Shown one piece after another: positions 13,201 through 48,143 of a stretch of 64,000 nucleotides of DNA (within the stretch, counting starts at the first letter, position 1; every line of letters begins with the position of its first letter). The stretch is from Paragorgia papillata (Eukaryota > Cnidaria > Anthozoa > Scleralcyonacea > Coralliidae): positions 2,207,001 through 2,271,000 of the forward strand of contig JAWNZC010000014.1 in assembly GCA_035771165.1 (NCBI GenBank), read 5' to 3'. The notes under the pieces were generated by a model. That model was given only the letters and a program-made list of their open reading frames with translations, did no database searches and was not told the origin of the DNA. A program made the position numbers and the translations under genes.

Positions 13201-14896
13201 TATTAAATAGGTATGATATAAGCAGCACTTAAAAGATAAATGCTTGAACATTTACTATATAATACAATATTACAATGCAATGGAATGCAATGAATTGCAT
13301 TGTAATGCAATGAGCAATACAATACAATACAATACAACACAACACAACACAACACAACACAACACAACACAACACAACACAACACAACACAACACAACAC
13401 AACACAACACAACACAACACACACAATACAATACAATATACAATACAATACAGCACTCTGCAATACAATGCAAAGAGAATGTTTATACCTTTTAAGACAC
13501 TGTAAAACTATACAAAATAATAAAATAAATATTTACAATAGTGCAATACATTCAAACAAAACATTTGAATATAATTCAATGCAGTACAATAGTATAAACA
13601 CCATCTTAAATAATGCATCACCTATAAAAAGTATTATATAGGTATGAGATTAGCTGCACTTAAAAATAAACAAATTGTTTCTTTCTACTTACTTACTTGT
13701 CTTATTTAGTTGGTAGAATATCTTTCTGTCTTTATGTTTGGTGTTCTATAGTTAAGTTCTGGTCCAAAAAAGGAATTAAGAAAGCCTTGATAAGCTTATA
13801 TAAACTTTTATTTATAAAACAAAGGGTTGCAAAGAGTAACAAAAAAAGTTTTAACTTACAAAATACATTTATAAAATACAAAAACTAGTAACGATTTAAC
13901 TTGCTTTTACATGCCAAACTTAGATATTTGATGTATGGGTCAAACACTGTCAAAATTTATATTTTTCGAAGACTTCGAAGACACAAACGCTATTTATCCC
14001 GCTGTAGGATACTAATACTATTACTAATAGTTCACACTCCTTCAGTTTACTAACCTCTTTTTATCAAAGCAACGTGATTTCTTCAACTTTTTGGCGTCGT
14101 TTGTCGTGATCAATATTCGTTTTCAGTTTTTGTTTGTACAGTGCCGTCACTGCAGTGTTTAACAAACTTTTTTGACGTCAAAAATCCACATATTCAGACA
14201 GATAGTACGGGATAAACAACAGAGGTTTCCTAAGGTGCCACTTTGGTGACAAATGATGGCGTTTTTTGTAGATGTTCACTATAAAAAGATGGATTTTTTC
14301 CTTGTGTCCATTCAGACTAAACCAACCCGCCATCTTCTTGCTTGAATTAGTGTGTTTTAGCGGGAAATTTCTTGAGATATGATTGGCCAATAAAACTATG
14401 AACAAGGCTCCGACTTTAATCCGACGACTTCCGATGACGCATCGATAAAAATATCGAATTATGAAAGCACTGCCGCAAAAAGTATTTAGGTTTTTTAGCA
14501 TACTTTTTCATATTTAGGCAAATGCCTTTCTGTAGAAGCTTGTGTATAAGCATGTTTTAAGCATTCGTGTTGTTTCTCGATGAGCGCGAGTGCTCTAGGA
14601 TACAGGCTATATACGGTATCCTATTGGTAGGATACGTTACAATTTTTGTCATTCTAAGTCTAGAACATAGGGTTATATTTTTTTGGTCGAACAAAAAGCA
14701 TGTTTTCGGCTTTTGTTATCTGAATGAACAAGGCACTGTTGATTAATTGTTATTGATTAATTAATTAATTAGTTAGTTTGATTGATCAATGATTGATTGA
14801 TCGATTGATTGATTGATTGACTAATTGTTTAATTAATTGATTGTTTGAATGAATGAATGAATGAATGAATGAATGATTGATTGATTGATTGACTAC

Positions 14897-14984
<88 letters not shown>

Positions 14985-17900
14985 GTTTTATTCAATTTTA
15001 CGCTATATATTTGCAACGGTGGGAAAGTTGTGCAAATTTAACTACAAATTTGCTTTTTAAATTGACATGAGCAAATTCATTAGTAAAATTTCGCAAAGTT
15101 ACAAAACAGCAAAATGTAATTAGCACTTATAATAGCTAATAAGAATTGGCCGTACATATATTTTAAAACTACCAGATCTATTTAGGTTTGAAGTCTTAAT
15201 TTTTTCAAGAGTAACTAAAGACAAAAAAATTAAAAGACAAAGAACTAGCTAGAGTAATCAAGTGTTGGTGAGACCACAACATGTATAATAAACATATATC
15301 TCACTTAATGGTTGAACTGATTATACAGGCAGGTAATTACTCGTTTTTCTAATTTTTACATCTTTCAGATAGGATCGAGATTGGTGAAAGACCTGCTCGT
15401 ATCATATGTAAAAAAACATCACATAATTCAGTTAAATCTCTATTTAGCCGACGTTGCAATACGTTTAAATTTGGGACCTAGTTTCAGTATCTGCTTATCG
15501 GTGTTCACGCTTAAAAAAGCGCTATTAAACTGTGGTGAACTGTAGTGCATGCAAACAGGTTTTCGCTTGTATGAGAATGTCGATCAATAGAGGTTCCTAA
15601 CAAACAACTATACAAGAGATGCCCATGTTTTAATTGTCGACAAAATATTCTTATACAGGTGTATCGTTTTTATCTCAAAAGAACGCGCTCAGCCTTTTCA
15701 TTTACTAAGTTTGTCAAGCTTTGATCAAAACATCCTAAAAATTGTACTTTTATAGAAGACGGTCCAAACTTCAGTTTTGCAATAAATTTGCAACGGCGTC
15801 AAAGTTGGCAAATTTAATGACGAATTTGCATTAAAAATTGAAGTGAGCAAATTCATTAGTAAAATTTTGCAAAGTTACAAACAGTAAAGTTGAATAAACT
15901 ATTGTGCAAAGTCGTGCAAATTTCTTTTCAAATTTGCTTTAAATTTACCCTCCTAGGGAAATTTATTTGCAAATTTGGTAACTAATTTGCAAATGCGCAA
16001 ATTCATATGCAAAGTCGTTGCAAATTTATCGGAATGCAAATTCAAAACACGCCATTAGCAAATTACATGCAAATTTAGTTTAACAAATTTGCAAATTATT
16101 TGCAAATGTGCAAATTTATCGCAATTTCATTTTTTCGTCCCGTGAGAACCTCCAGAGTCGCAGGAAAACGTAAGGACATTTAAAGTTTGTATTAACACAT
16201 TCCTGCCTAGACGTTTTTTTCTTCTGAATTTTAATGTGGCTATACCGCGACAGAACCAGTGAAAGGGAGCAATTTGTTAAACACTTAAAGTGCATATAAC
16301 CCCAATTTTCAGTTTATCATCTAAATACGTTCTACATATGGCAAATAGTTGAACAACGAAGTATTTTTTAGATTGGAGCAACCTTTATTGCTTTAATAGA
16401 GATTTTTGTTTTCAAAATAGTACGAGATGACGCCAAAGTAGTCATTATCTATACAATATTTATTTGCAGGAGTGACATGACCCAATTCCATATTGTATCA
16501 GTTTTTCCACAAAAAAGTTTATATATCTTGCCAAAAAGAGAAAGAAAGCCAAATGCCTACATAGACGTCATCTCATTACCATACTAGAAATGCGAATCGC
16601 CAGAAAACATTGAATAGCTCCGATAAAAAAAAAATTCATTGAACAACTGTTTGCCCTATGTAGAACGTATTCAGATGATAAGAAAATTGGGTTGATATTA
16701 TATGCACTTTAAAGCCCTAATCAAACGAGAACGCAAGTCATCGCAAGTTGCCAGTGACGCCAAGCCGCTCTGAATAATTTCCCGAAAATATTATGTACCG
16801 TGACAAAGTTAAAACTTGAAACCTTTGTTTTGTTAATTTGGGTGTTCGAACGACGGCCGCCACAGAAATTTGTGACTGCTAACTTGCGATGACTTGCGTT
16901 CTCGTTTGATTAGGGCTAGGCGTAAAGTACCATGCGCTCGACTTTTCATTGTACAAATGGACCATCACCAATCAGCATCTCGTCCAATCAGTAAGCTGCG
17001 TCCCAATTTGGAACGCTACTAGTACTCAAAAAACAACACTACGCGTGCAGGCTCTCCTTCGCCTCCTCTCCCCAATCCCCCAAAGGAGAGCCGGCTCGCA
17101 GGCTAGGGGAGTATGGGTGACGCGTGCTGTTAGCGCACTGCCTCTCACCAAAAGTTAAGTCCGGTTAGACGGGGTTAGTATTTAGATGGGTGACCGCTTG
17201 GGAATGACCTCGTTGTGGAGCTTGGAACTTATGTGAGTACAGTTGTAGTTGATCTCTTCTGTGCTTCGAGGGTTTTTTCGCCAGGTTCTCCGCTTTTCCT
17301 CCCTCGTAAAATATGGTAAAATCAACACCGACCTGAACTGTGTCGTATGGCGGCTGCCTGGAGCGTCTTTGGTATGATATGCCTCCACATCTGCGTCCTT
17401 CGTAATTCAGCCACTGGCTGCAAGTGAGGATGATTAGTCCCCAGTCCTTTATCCAAGGGACCCGTCCAGTCCTCTCTAACGAACTTAAAGCGCTGTCGCT
17501 AGCATACCACATGACTAGTCGACACCGACATCAACACCAACATAAACAGTAACATCAACGCTAATGCCAATAGCAACATCAACCTCAACATCAACCTCAA
17601 CTCCTTATCAACATTAACACTAACGACACCACCAACACCAACATCAACGCAAACAATGCACTAACGCCAAAATTAACCTCAACAACAACATCAACGTCGA
17701 TATCAACATCAACACTAACGACAACATCAACGACAACTGACTAACATCAACACTAACGACAACTGATCTACTATAACATCAACACTAACGACAACTGACT
17801 AACACTCATCAACACTAACGACAACTGACTAACATCAACACTAACGACAACATCAACATCAACACTAACGACAACATCAACATCAACATTAACGACAACA

Positions 17901-19533
17901 TCAACATCAACACTAACGACAACATCAACACTAACGACAACTAACACTCATCAACACTAACGACAACTAACATCAACACTAACGACAAGTGACTAACATC
18001 AACTCCAACATCAGTCAGTATTTTTAACACACCGGTCAGCATCAACACCAACACCAACATCAGCTACCAAAACCAACATCAACGCCAACACCAACCACTA
18101 AGTCTCCCATGTTTAAAAATAATTTCCCTTTTTTGACAAAATAGCCAAATACAAGTCCACAAGAAGAGTCCTCAAACTCTAAAGTTGAGAAGATCGAAAT
18201 GAAACAACTTGGTATCGCGAAAGTTGATAGAATTTTTAAAGAATTTCAAGATACTTTCAACCCATTTTGCATCAGCCAAGAGGCCATTGTACATGCTGTC
18301 GATGAATTCAAAAGAGCTGTTAAAACAAAAGAGGAATTCAGCGAGTGCCTAAAGGAATTCAAACGTCAGTTGAATGGTGAAAAGGTAGTGATGAAAAAGC
18401 TGGTTTTGAAATTTCCCAAAGCGATCTTAAAAAGCGCTGATTCAGTGGGAAGTGCAGCTACAGCGTTGGTGGGAATTCTCGAAGCCTACCATGCCATTGA
18501 GAAGTTACCTGTAAAAGTGACCAATAAAAGCATCTCTTGTGCGAAAGACGTGATGGAATTGGATCCAATGGAAATCGTGAACGAAGAGTTCAGTGGAAGT
18601 GTGTTTGACCTGGGAACGATCCCAAAGCAAATGACGAACATGCGCGAAAACGTGAAGCAAATCAAGAAAGCCCCTCAAATTGTCAGATCTTTCTTTCAGT
18701 ATTCCACCAGCATCGTGATGCAGATCATTGATGTCTTCGGCGACGACAAGAACCGGGGAGAAGTGGAGAAGAGAGAGGAGAATATGAATAAAGTGATGGA
18801 AAAGAATGAAATTGAAATGCAACAACTGGACAAGCCTGAACCGCCCAAAGAAATCAACTTCACATCACTTGGAATCTCATCGATTGACAGGATCTTTAAT
18901 GATATTGCCAAGATCATCAACCCAGTGGCAAAACTCAGCAAAGATTTCTATGATGCCAGAGGGAGACTCGAAGACGCCATGAAAGCAATCAGTGAATTCC
19001 GTGACGATAAAACCAAAGCTTTTAACGACTATTTAGATGAGCTGAAAGAACGTACTAAGAAAGGAGACGTTCGCATCACTGTGTCTGTCAAAGGAAATCG
19101 TGTCGAGGTTGATAAAGTCGAGGGACTGGAGCCAACCGTAATGAAAAACATCCAGTCAGGTCTAAGGGGAGTTATCAAAAGTGGTAATGAAATCGAAGAT
19201 CTGGGCCCGGATACTACTAAGAAATTAATCAAGTTACTCCAAGATGTTTCCAAGATTCCCAAATCCGACATCAAGTCTCATGTCTCTCTGAAGGAAATTG
19301 CATCTAAAGTTTCTGCATTGAACGAAAATACACGAAAGGCCAAAAAGATTCCCGGAGTCCTGAAATTTTTCTTATCTTTCATAAGAAATTTATTGATGGA
19401 TATCTTGGAGGTGTTGCACGCAAAAAGAGCAAGCGATTCACCAGTTCAAGAATCCGAATCGGAAGGAGCAGATTCCCCGACAGATCGAGTTGGTCAACCT
19501 TCTTCAGCAGATGCGTCCGCCGAAGACAACTAG
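1133..19533 (+). CDS. Unrecognised 519-aa helix-rich protein with internal duplication; exon 2 split by a large transposon
   Basis: I assemble three phase-0 exons: 1133-1210 (26 codons), 2135-2205 plus 16148-16169 (31 codons once the inserted element at 2206-16144 and one AGA copy are removed), and 18145-19533 (462 codons plus stop). Donors are gtactg and gtaagg; acceptors are tatgtag and aaaatag. Exon 1 encodes a short Ser/Thr-rich start, exon 2 is Pro-rich, and exon 3 carries almost all of the protein. Exon 3 contains two related Lys/Glu-rich helical repeats, starting at about residues 79 (LGIAKVDRIF) and 299 (LGISSIDRIF). Each ends in a KKxP motif followed by a hydrophobic helix. There is no signal peptide and no clear transmembrane segment; the C-terminus is acidic and Ser-rich. 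I do not recognise the family. As the sequence stands, translation through exon 2 would stop inside the transposon at 2222-2224 after 55 codons, unless splicing bypasses it. Confidence 0.7.
1683..2045. mobile_element. Dispersed repeat, copy A (inverted relative to 33612-34200)
   Basis: This intron-1 segment matches the reverse complement of 33612-34200 along most of its length. Both contain GTTTTACCAGGGGTT, repeated ACACTCGAGAACAACA blocks and TTAAGAAATCAGATAATAA. The core at 1749-1835 is itself a hairpin (GTAATTTTCATTGTTCTC and its complement). There is no ORF, so it is probably a non-autonomous DNA element. Confidence 0.65.
2135..2205 (+). CDS. Gene 1, 5' part of coding exon 2 (interrupted by transposon)
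   Basis: It follows the acceptor tttctatgtag. It encodes a Pro/Ser-rich stretch ending PNTSPD and then the first codon and a half (gta ga) before the inserted element. The last three bases, AGA (2203-2205), are the left copy of the target-site duplication. Read on into the element, the frame stops at 2222-2224. Confidence 0.6.
2206..2221 (+). repeat. Left terminal inverted repeat of the CACTA-like element
   Basis: CACGGGACGAAAAAAT, a perfect 16-base inverted match to 16129-16144, directly preceded by the AGA target duplication. Confidence 0.8.
2222..2530. repeat. Left subterminal TTTGCAAAT repeat cluster
   Basis: More than a dozen copies of TTTGCA, GCAAATTT and CAAAGTT type motifs in both orientations, such as TTTGCACATTTGCAAAT, within about 300 bases of the left end. 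In CACTA elements such repeats bind the element's own DNA-binding protein; here that role is inference. Overlapping short ORFs in this stretch arise from the repeats and are not genes. Confidence 0.65.
2555..2737. mobile_element. MITE copy (TAGACCTTATTCCAAAATG family)
   Basis: A 183-base element with inverted ends TAGACCTTATTCCAAAATG / CATTTTGGAATAAGGTCTA and an almost palindromic interior. A second copy lies at 25191-25361. It is nested inside the CACTA-like element. Confidence 0.75.
2738..3180. other. Transposon interior, no feature seen
   Basis: AT-rich non-coding sequence between the MITE at 2555-2737 and the short MITE at 3181-3281. No ORF, internal repeat or recognisable motif. Confidence 0.4.
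3181..3281. mobile_element. 101-bp miniature element, copy 1
   Basis: Begins TTAACTCATTCCTGTTCG and ends CGACAGGAAAGAGTTAA. A same-length, nearly identical copy lies at 30529-30629. Short inverted ends of about 16 bases and no coding capacity. TTAA is part of both termini, so the target duplication cannot be separated from the repeat by eye. Confidence 0.7.
3282..3805. other. Transposon interior, no feature seen
   Basis: AT-rich sequence leading into the giant array. No coding signal recognised. Confidence 0.4.
4168..4380. repeat. Homogeneous CAAGACGAGATG 12-mer block
   Basis: About 17 near-perfect 12-base units with ACGAG in place of ACAAG, interrupted by one ATGAAAGAC unit near 4246. It is followed at 4381-4560 by a block alternating CAAGATACAAGACAAG and ATGCAAGGCAAG units. 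Confidence 0.85.
5694..5960. repeat. Homogenised ACGAG pentamer block
   Basis: About 50 consecutive GACGA units, in contrast to the ACAAG units on both sides; one C-for-G change lies near 5951. It is the only long ACGAG pentamer run in the array, so it looks like a single variant amplified locally. Confidence 0.9.
11974..12610. repeat. Conserved AT-rich tail units 1 and 2 after pentamer arrays
   Basis: The stretch 11985-12130 and a diverged copy at about 12425-12600 share TTCTAC...ACTTACTTGT, then ATCTTTCTGT followed by TTTGTTTGGT, then an ATAGTTAAACTCTGG-like end. Related tails recur at 13170-13245 and 13600-13770. Each tail directly follows a pentamer-rich stretch. Confidence 0.6.
12620..13160. 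repeat. CAATG, ACAGT, ACAAT and GCAGT pentamer arrays
   Basis: Successive pentamer runs: CAATG-rich (about 12620-12735), ACAGT (12836-12895), ACAAT (about 12960-13005) and mixed GCAGT/ACAGT (about 13006-13155). All keep a 5-base period, as in the main array. ORFs over this region, repeats of Cys-Ile-Val-Leu-Tyr type, are artefacts of the period. Confidence 0.9.
13165..13300. repeat. Conserved AT-rich tail unit 3 (partial)
   Basis: Contains TATAAATAGGTATTAAATAG and AGCAGCACTTAAAAGATAAA, matching tail unit 4 at 13600-13770. It then runs into CAATG-type repeats. Confidence 0.5.
13310..13470. repeat. ACAAT / ACAAC pentamer array
   Basis: ACAAT units change to about 17 ACAAC units (about 13336-13422), then a short ACACAC slip, then ACAAT units again. 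Long ORFs on both strands are caused by the periodicity. Confidence 0.9.
13600..13770. repeat. Conserved AT-rich tail unit 4
   Basis: Best preserved relative of tail unit 1: TATAGGTATGAGATTAGC, AGCTGCACTTAAAAATAAAC, CTACTTACTTACTTGTC, ATCTTTCTGTCTTTATGTTT and ATAGTTAAGTTCTGGTCC occur in the same order. Confidence 0.6.
13771..14760. other. Unique interior of the CACTA-like element
   Basis: No tandem repeats. A 107-codon ORF on the - strand (14178-14501) has no motif I recognise and no matching splice sites, and I do not call it a gene. If a relic of a transposase exists in this element, this is one of the few places it could be. Confidence 0.4.
14765..14990. repeat. TTGA / GAAT tetranucleotide microsatellite
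   Basis: Mostly TTGA units with an internal GAAT run near 14845-14872 and interruptions. It encodes an artefactual Gln-Ser-Ile-Asn repeat on the - strand. Confidence 0.95.
15000..15130. repeat. Duplicated subterminal segment, inner copy
   Basis: Shares TTGCAACGG, AGCAAATTCATTAGTAAAAT and GCAAAGTTACAAA, in order, with 15780-15895 about 765 bases downstream. The right subterminal zone of the element therefore contains a direct duplication. Confidence 0.6.
15131..15775. other. Transposon interior between duplicated subterminal copies, no feature seen
   Basis: No coding or repeat signal recognised. Confidence 0.4.
15776..16128. repeat. Right subterminal TTTGCAAAT repeat cluster
   Basis: Dense GCAAATTTG, TTTGCAAAT and GTGCAAATT motifs in both orientations up to the right terminal repeat. 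It mirrors the left cluster and includes ATTTGCAAATGTGCAAA, the inverted counterpart of the left-end block. Confidence 0.7.
16129..16144 (-). repeat. Right terminal inverted repeat of the CACTA-like element
   Basis: ATTTTTTCGTCCCGTG, the perfect inverted match of 2206-2221, followed immediately by the second AGA of the target duplication (16145-16147). Confidence 0.8.
16148..16169 (+). CDS. Gene 1, 3' part of coding exon 2 after the transposon
   Basis: Joined to gta-ga at 2201-2205, these 22 bases complete nine codons (VEPPESQEN) and end at AAC before a strong donor, gtaagg. The phase is 0, as required by exon 3. The encoded PNTSPDVEPPESQEN resembles the start of exon 3 (PNTSPQEESSNS). Confidence 0.6.
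16286..16712. mobile_element. Palindromic MITE-like element
   Basis: Left arm AAAGTGCATATAACCCCAAT...ATACGTTCTACATATGGCAA is mirrored at the right end (...TTGCCCTATGTAGAACGTAT...AATTGGG...TATATGCACTTT). The interior is unique. It lies in intron 2 of gene 1. Confidence 0.65.
16713..16917. mobile_element. 205-bp MITE with 37-bp perfect inverted ends
   Basis: Starts AGCCCTAATCAAACGAGAAC and ends with its reverse complement. The inverted match continues through GCAAGTCATCGCAAGTT, 37 bases with no mismatch, so the element is probably young. It abuts the preceding palindrome exactly at its end. Confidence 0.8.
17109..17440 (+). mobile_element. 5S rRNA-derived SINE, copy 1
   Basis: Contains a 5S-rRNA-like internal promoter stretch (GTTAGTATTTAGATGGGTGA then CCGCTTGGGAATGAC), then GCTTCGAGGGTTTTTTCGCC and TTTTCCTCCCTCGTAAAAT, matching the copy at 42973-43288. 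It is too diverged and extended to be a functional 5S gene. The 3' end is approximate. Confidence 0.7.
17521..18095. repeat. CATCAACACTAACGACAAC minisatellite
   Basis: Imperfect tandem repeats of AACATCAACACTAACGACAA and AACTGACTAACATCAACAC type in intron 2 of gene 1, close to the exon 3 acceptor. The + strand is almost free of G. Confidence 0.9.
18145..19533 (+). CDS. Gene 1, coding exon 3 (main body)
   Basis: A 462-codon exon after the acceptor acaaaatag, ending at TAG (19531-19533). It has no internal stop in a strongly Lys/Glu-biased frame and codon use unlike the surrounding repeats, so it is convincingly coding. Two copies of a domain of about 190-200 residues are visible. The first starts LGIAKVDRIFKEF (residue about 79) and ends near FFQYSTSIVMQIIDVF. 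The second starts LGISSIDRIFNDI (about 299) and ends near FFLSFIRNLLMDILEVL. A charged linker, rich in Glu and Lys, separates them. The ATG at 18199 could act as an internal start if exons 1 and 2 are unused. Confidence 0.85.
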   Translation, partial: PNTSPQEESSNSKVEKIEMKQLGIAKVDRIFKEFQDTFNPFCISQEAIVHAVDEFKRAVKTKEEFSECLKEFKRQLNGEKVVMKKLVLKFPKAILKSADSVGSAATALVGILEAYHAIEKLPVKVTNKSISCAKDVMELDPMEIVNEEFSGSVFDLGTIPKQMTNMRENVKQIKKAPQIVRSFFQYSTSIVMQIIDVFGDDKNRGEVEKREENMNKVMEKNEIEMQQLDKPEPPKEINFTSLGISSIDRIFNDIAKIINPVAKLSKDFYDARGRLEDAMKAISEFRDDKTKAFNDYLDELKERTKKGDVRITVSVKGNRVEVDKVEGLEPTVMKNIQSGLRGVIKSGNEIEDLGPDTTKKLIKLLQDVSKIPKSDIKSHVSLKEIASKVSALNENTRKAKKIPGVLKFFLSFIRNLLMDILEVLHAKRASDSPVQESESEGADSPTDRVGQPSSADASAEDN

Positions 19534-21227
19534 ATAAAAAACATGCTATAGCTATTTCAAATATATACATTAGGATATACTGTTTTTATACATGAAACGT
19601 AGCTATATATTGCTTACGATCATATCAACATAATTTTCTACAATACCGACATATTTTAAAATTAAAACGTCAAAAAGGAAGAAGCAAATTGGATGGACGA
19701 GACTATATTTTCATTCGAAAGGAAGTCACAGCAGGTGGTCTCAGTAATTTGTAAATTAACATGGCATAACATAATAACACAAAAATACTACAATATAATT
19801 TGAATAATTTTTACCTCTACCATTGATATTTTCGGTTGTCGGGTCTTGTTGGACAATCCATTTTGCAAATTATGCTAATTTATGCGAATTATTATAAAAC
19901 ATATTATAATCTCTTTTATTATATAAAATAGAGTTTTTATTGATTTTCCCACCACTAATAAAAGTGATAATCTCACATGTGCGATTATTTATGATAATCG
20001 CACATGTGACGATTATCGTTGAATCAGCATTATAGTTTAATGCAATTTTTGCAAGGCAATAGGACAATTTTTTTATATAATAAACAGAACAATACATGGA
20101 TGCTTGGAAATATGAAATTTATTTCTCGTGTTGAACAGGATATGTCACTCGTTCGCTTCGCTCACTCGTGAGATATCCTGGTCAACACTCGAAATAAATT
20201 TCATATTTCCGCAAATCCATGTATTATTCTCTATATAAACTATTTAGACAATAAATTATTTTACCAACAAACTTTGTATGGATAAAATGAAAAGTAGCAT
20301 TTCACAAATTCAAAAAATCAAGGCGATAAAGTAAAACGCAAATATTATATTGCTATTTGTAGACAGCCCACTGTTACGACCCCCCATGGTGCGCCACAGC
20401 GCGTGGTTTTCACTTATTTCGGAAATTTACAAATTAAAAAAGAATTATACCACAACACAATACAACACCAGACCATAATACATCATTAAGATCGTTTTTA
20501 AGTCAGCTATTCAGATTTCACGTTATTTTGCATGCCATTTACTCCTGTTTGCCATTACAACGCTGCAAGTTTAGCAGAATTTTGTAATTTTTGTTCGATA
20601 TTATGGCAGATTGGTCGAGATGGTTTTCATCAAATTTTACCAAATTATTGTTAATCTACGTAATAATTTCAACAGACAAATGCTTATACTTACTTCAGGA
20701 GTTGTTAGAGTCTACATTTTCATTGGTTTGGCTTATATTTCGGTAGATAAATCCATGTTTTTCTCCCTTATCTCCTTGGCGATAAGAGGTCACCGGTCTC
20801 GTAAATTCTTCATGGCATATCGTTATTAAGGTTTCATTGTAAAAAGGGATCATTCAGGATTAAGTCCAAGGGGGATAAATTTGGTCAAAAACTCGATAAA
20901 TTATAACAAATCGAAGTCATCTTTCACCGGTGACAGATAATATTAGTACCGGACCTCGATGGGTTAAGGTGTGGCCATCACAAAAATTAGTCTATTGGAC
21001 GAGTGCAACAACGCCGCACTGGCAAAGTATACCCAGAAAAAAACGTTCAAAGCAATACCGTCATATATTTATTATTAAAAGTAATTTCTTGTGACAAGGT
21101 ATGCAGAATCAGAACTAGAGACTGGAAACTAGACAAGGGACAAACACACGTCACAATTTCTTGGTAACTCGCTCAATAATTTTACAAAATACTCGCCATG
21201 TTAATGGAGCTGTTTGTTATTTCTCTA
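19534..21227. other. Intergenic spacer between gene 1 and eIF4A
   Basis: AT-rich. ATTAAA at 19661-19666 may be the polyadenylation signal of gene 1. A small perfect hairpin (GATAATCGCACATGTG type) lies near 19969-20022 and a foldback element at 20091-20225. No other gene seen. Confidence 0.45.
20091..20225. mobile_element. Foldback MITE-like element
   Basis: Arms AATACATGGAT...GGAAATATGAAATTTATTTC and the inverted GAAATAAATTTCATATTTCC...ATCCATGTATT surround a centre of GTTCGCTTCGCTCACTCG type. Confidence 0.7.
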
Positions 21228-21233
21228 TTTATT
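21228..21233 (-). promoter_or_regulatory. Candidate polyadenylation signal of eIF4A
   Basis: TTTATT on the + strand, AATAAA on the - strand, about 80 bases downstream of the eIF4A stop codon at 21312-21314. The spacing suits a short 3' UTR; no transcript evidence is available. Confidence 0.5.
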
Positions 21234-21311
21234 AGAAATATTTTAACAACAAAAGTCTCGCTTACTTATGTTATAGCAGAGTAAGAATATGCATTTAAAT
21301 TTCAGATTTGT

Positions 21312-48143
<26,832 letters not shown>

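Larger units (their letters stand above)
2206..16144. mobile_element. 13.9 kb CACTA/EnSpm-like non-autonomous DNA transposon carrying giant tandem arrays
   Basis: The left end CACGGGACGAAAAAAT (2206-2221) is the exact reverse complement of the right end (16129-16144). The flanks carry a 3-bp direct repeat AGA (2203-2205 and 16145-16147). Both subterminal regions are crowded with TTTGCAAAT/GCAAATTTG motifs in both orientations; a 17-base block TTTGCACATTTGCAAAT occurs near each end. A CAC... terminus, 3-bp duplication and clustered subterminal repeats are hallmarks of CACTA/EnSpm elements, although CACGG is not the commonest terminus. No ORF resembles a transposase, so it must be non-autonomous. 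The interior is mostly simple tandem repeats. It lies inside coding exon 2 of gene 1. The superfamily is inferred from structure alone. Confidence 0.75.

Noticed and set aside
12541..13495. ORFs of Tyr-Cys-Ile-Val-Leu repeats
   Set aside because: Pentamer microsatellite artefacts seen on both strands.
14178..14501. Possible transposase or THAP-like ORF
   Set aside because: I could not find the Cys/His spacing or any catalytic motif; the composition is compatible with chance.
2191..16148. The whole transposon acting as a perfectly in-frame intron (donor at 2201, acceptor at the right terminal repeat tgag/aacctcc)
   Set aside because: The sites look plausible, but this junction removes four target bases and shifts the frame, giving a different protein from exon 3 onward.
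17165..17512. 115-codon - strand ORF
   Set aside because: It lies across the 5S-derived SINE and its flank, and matches the non-coding SINE copy at 42973-43288.
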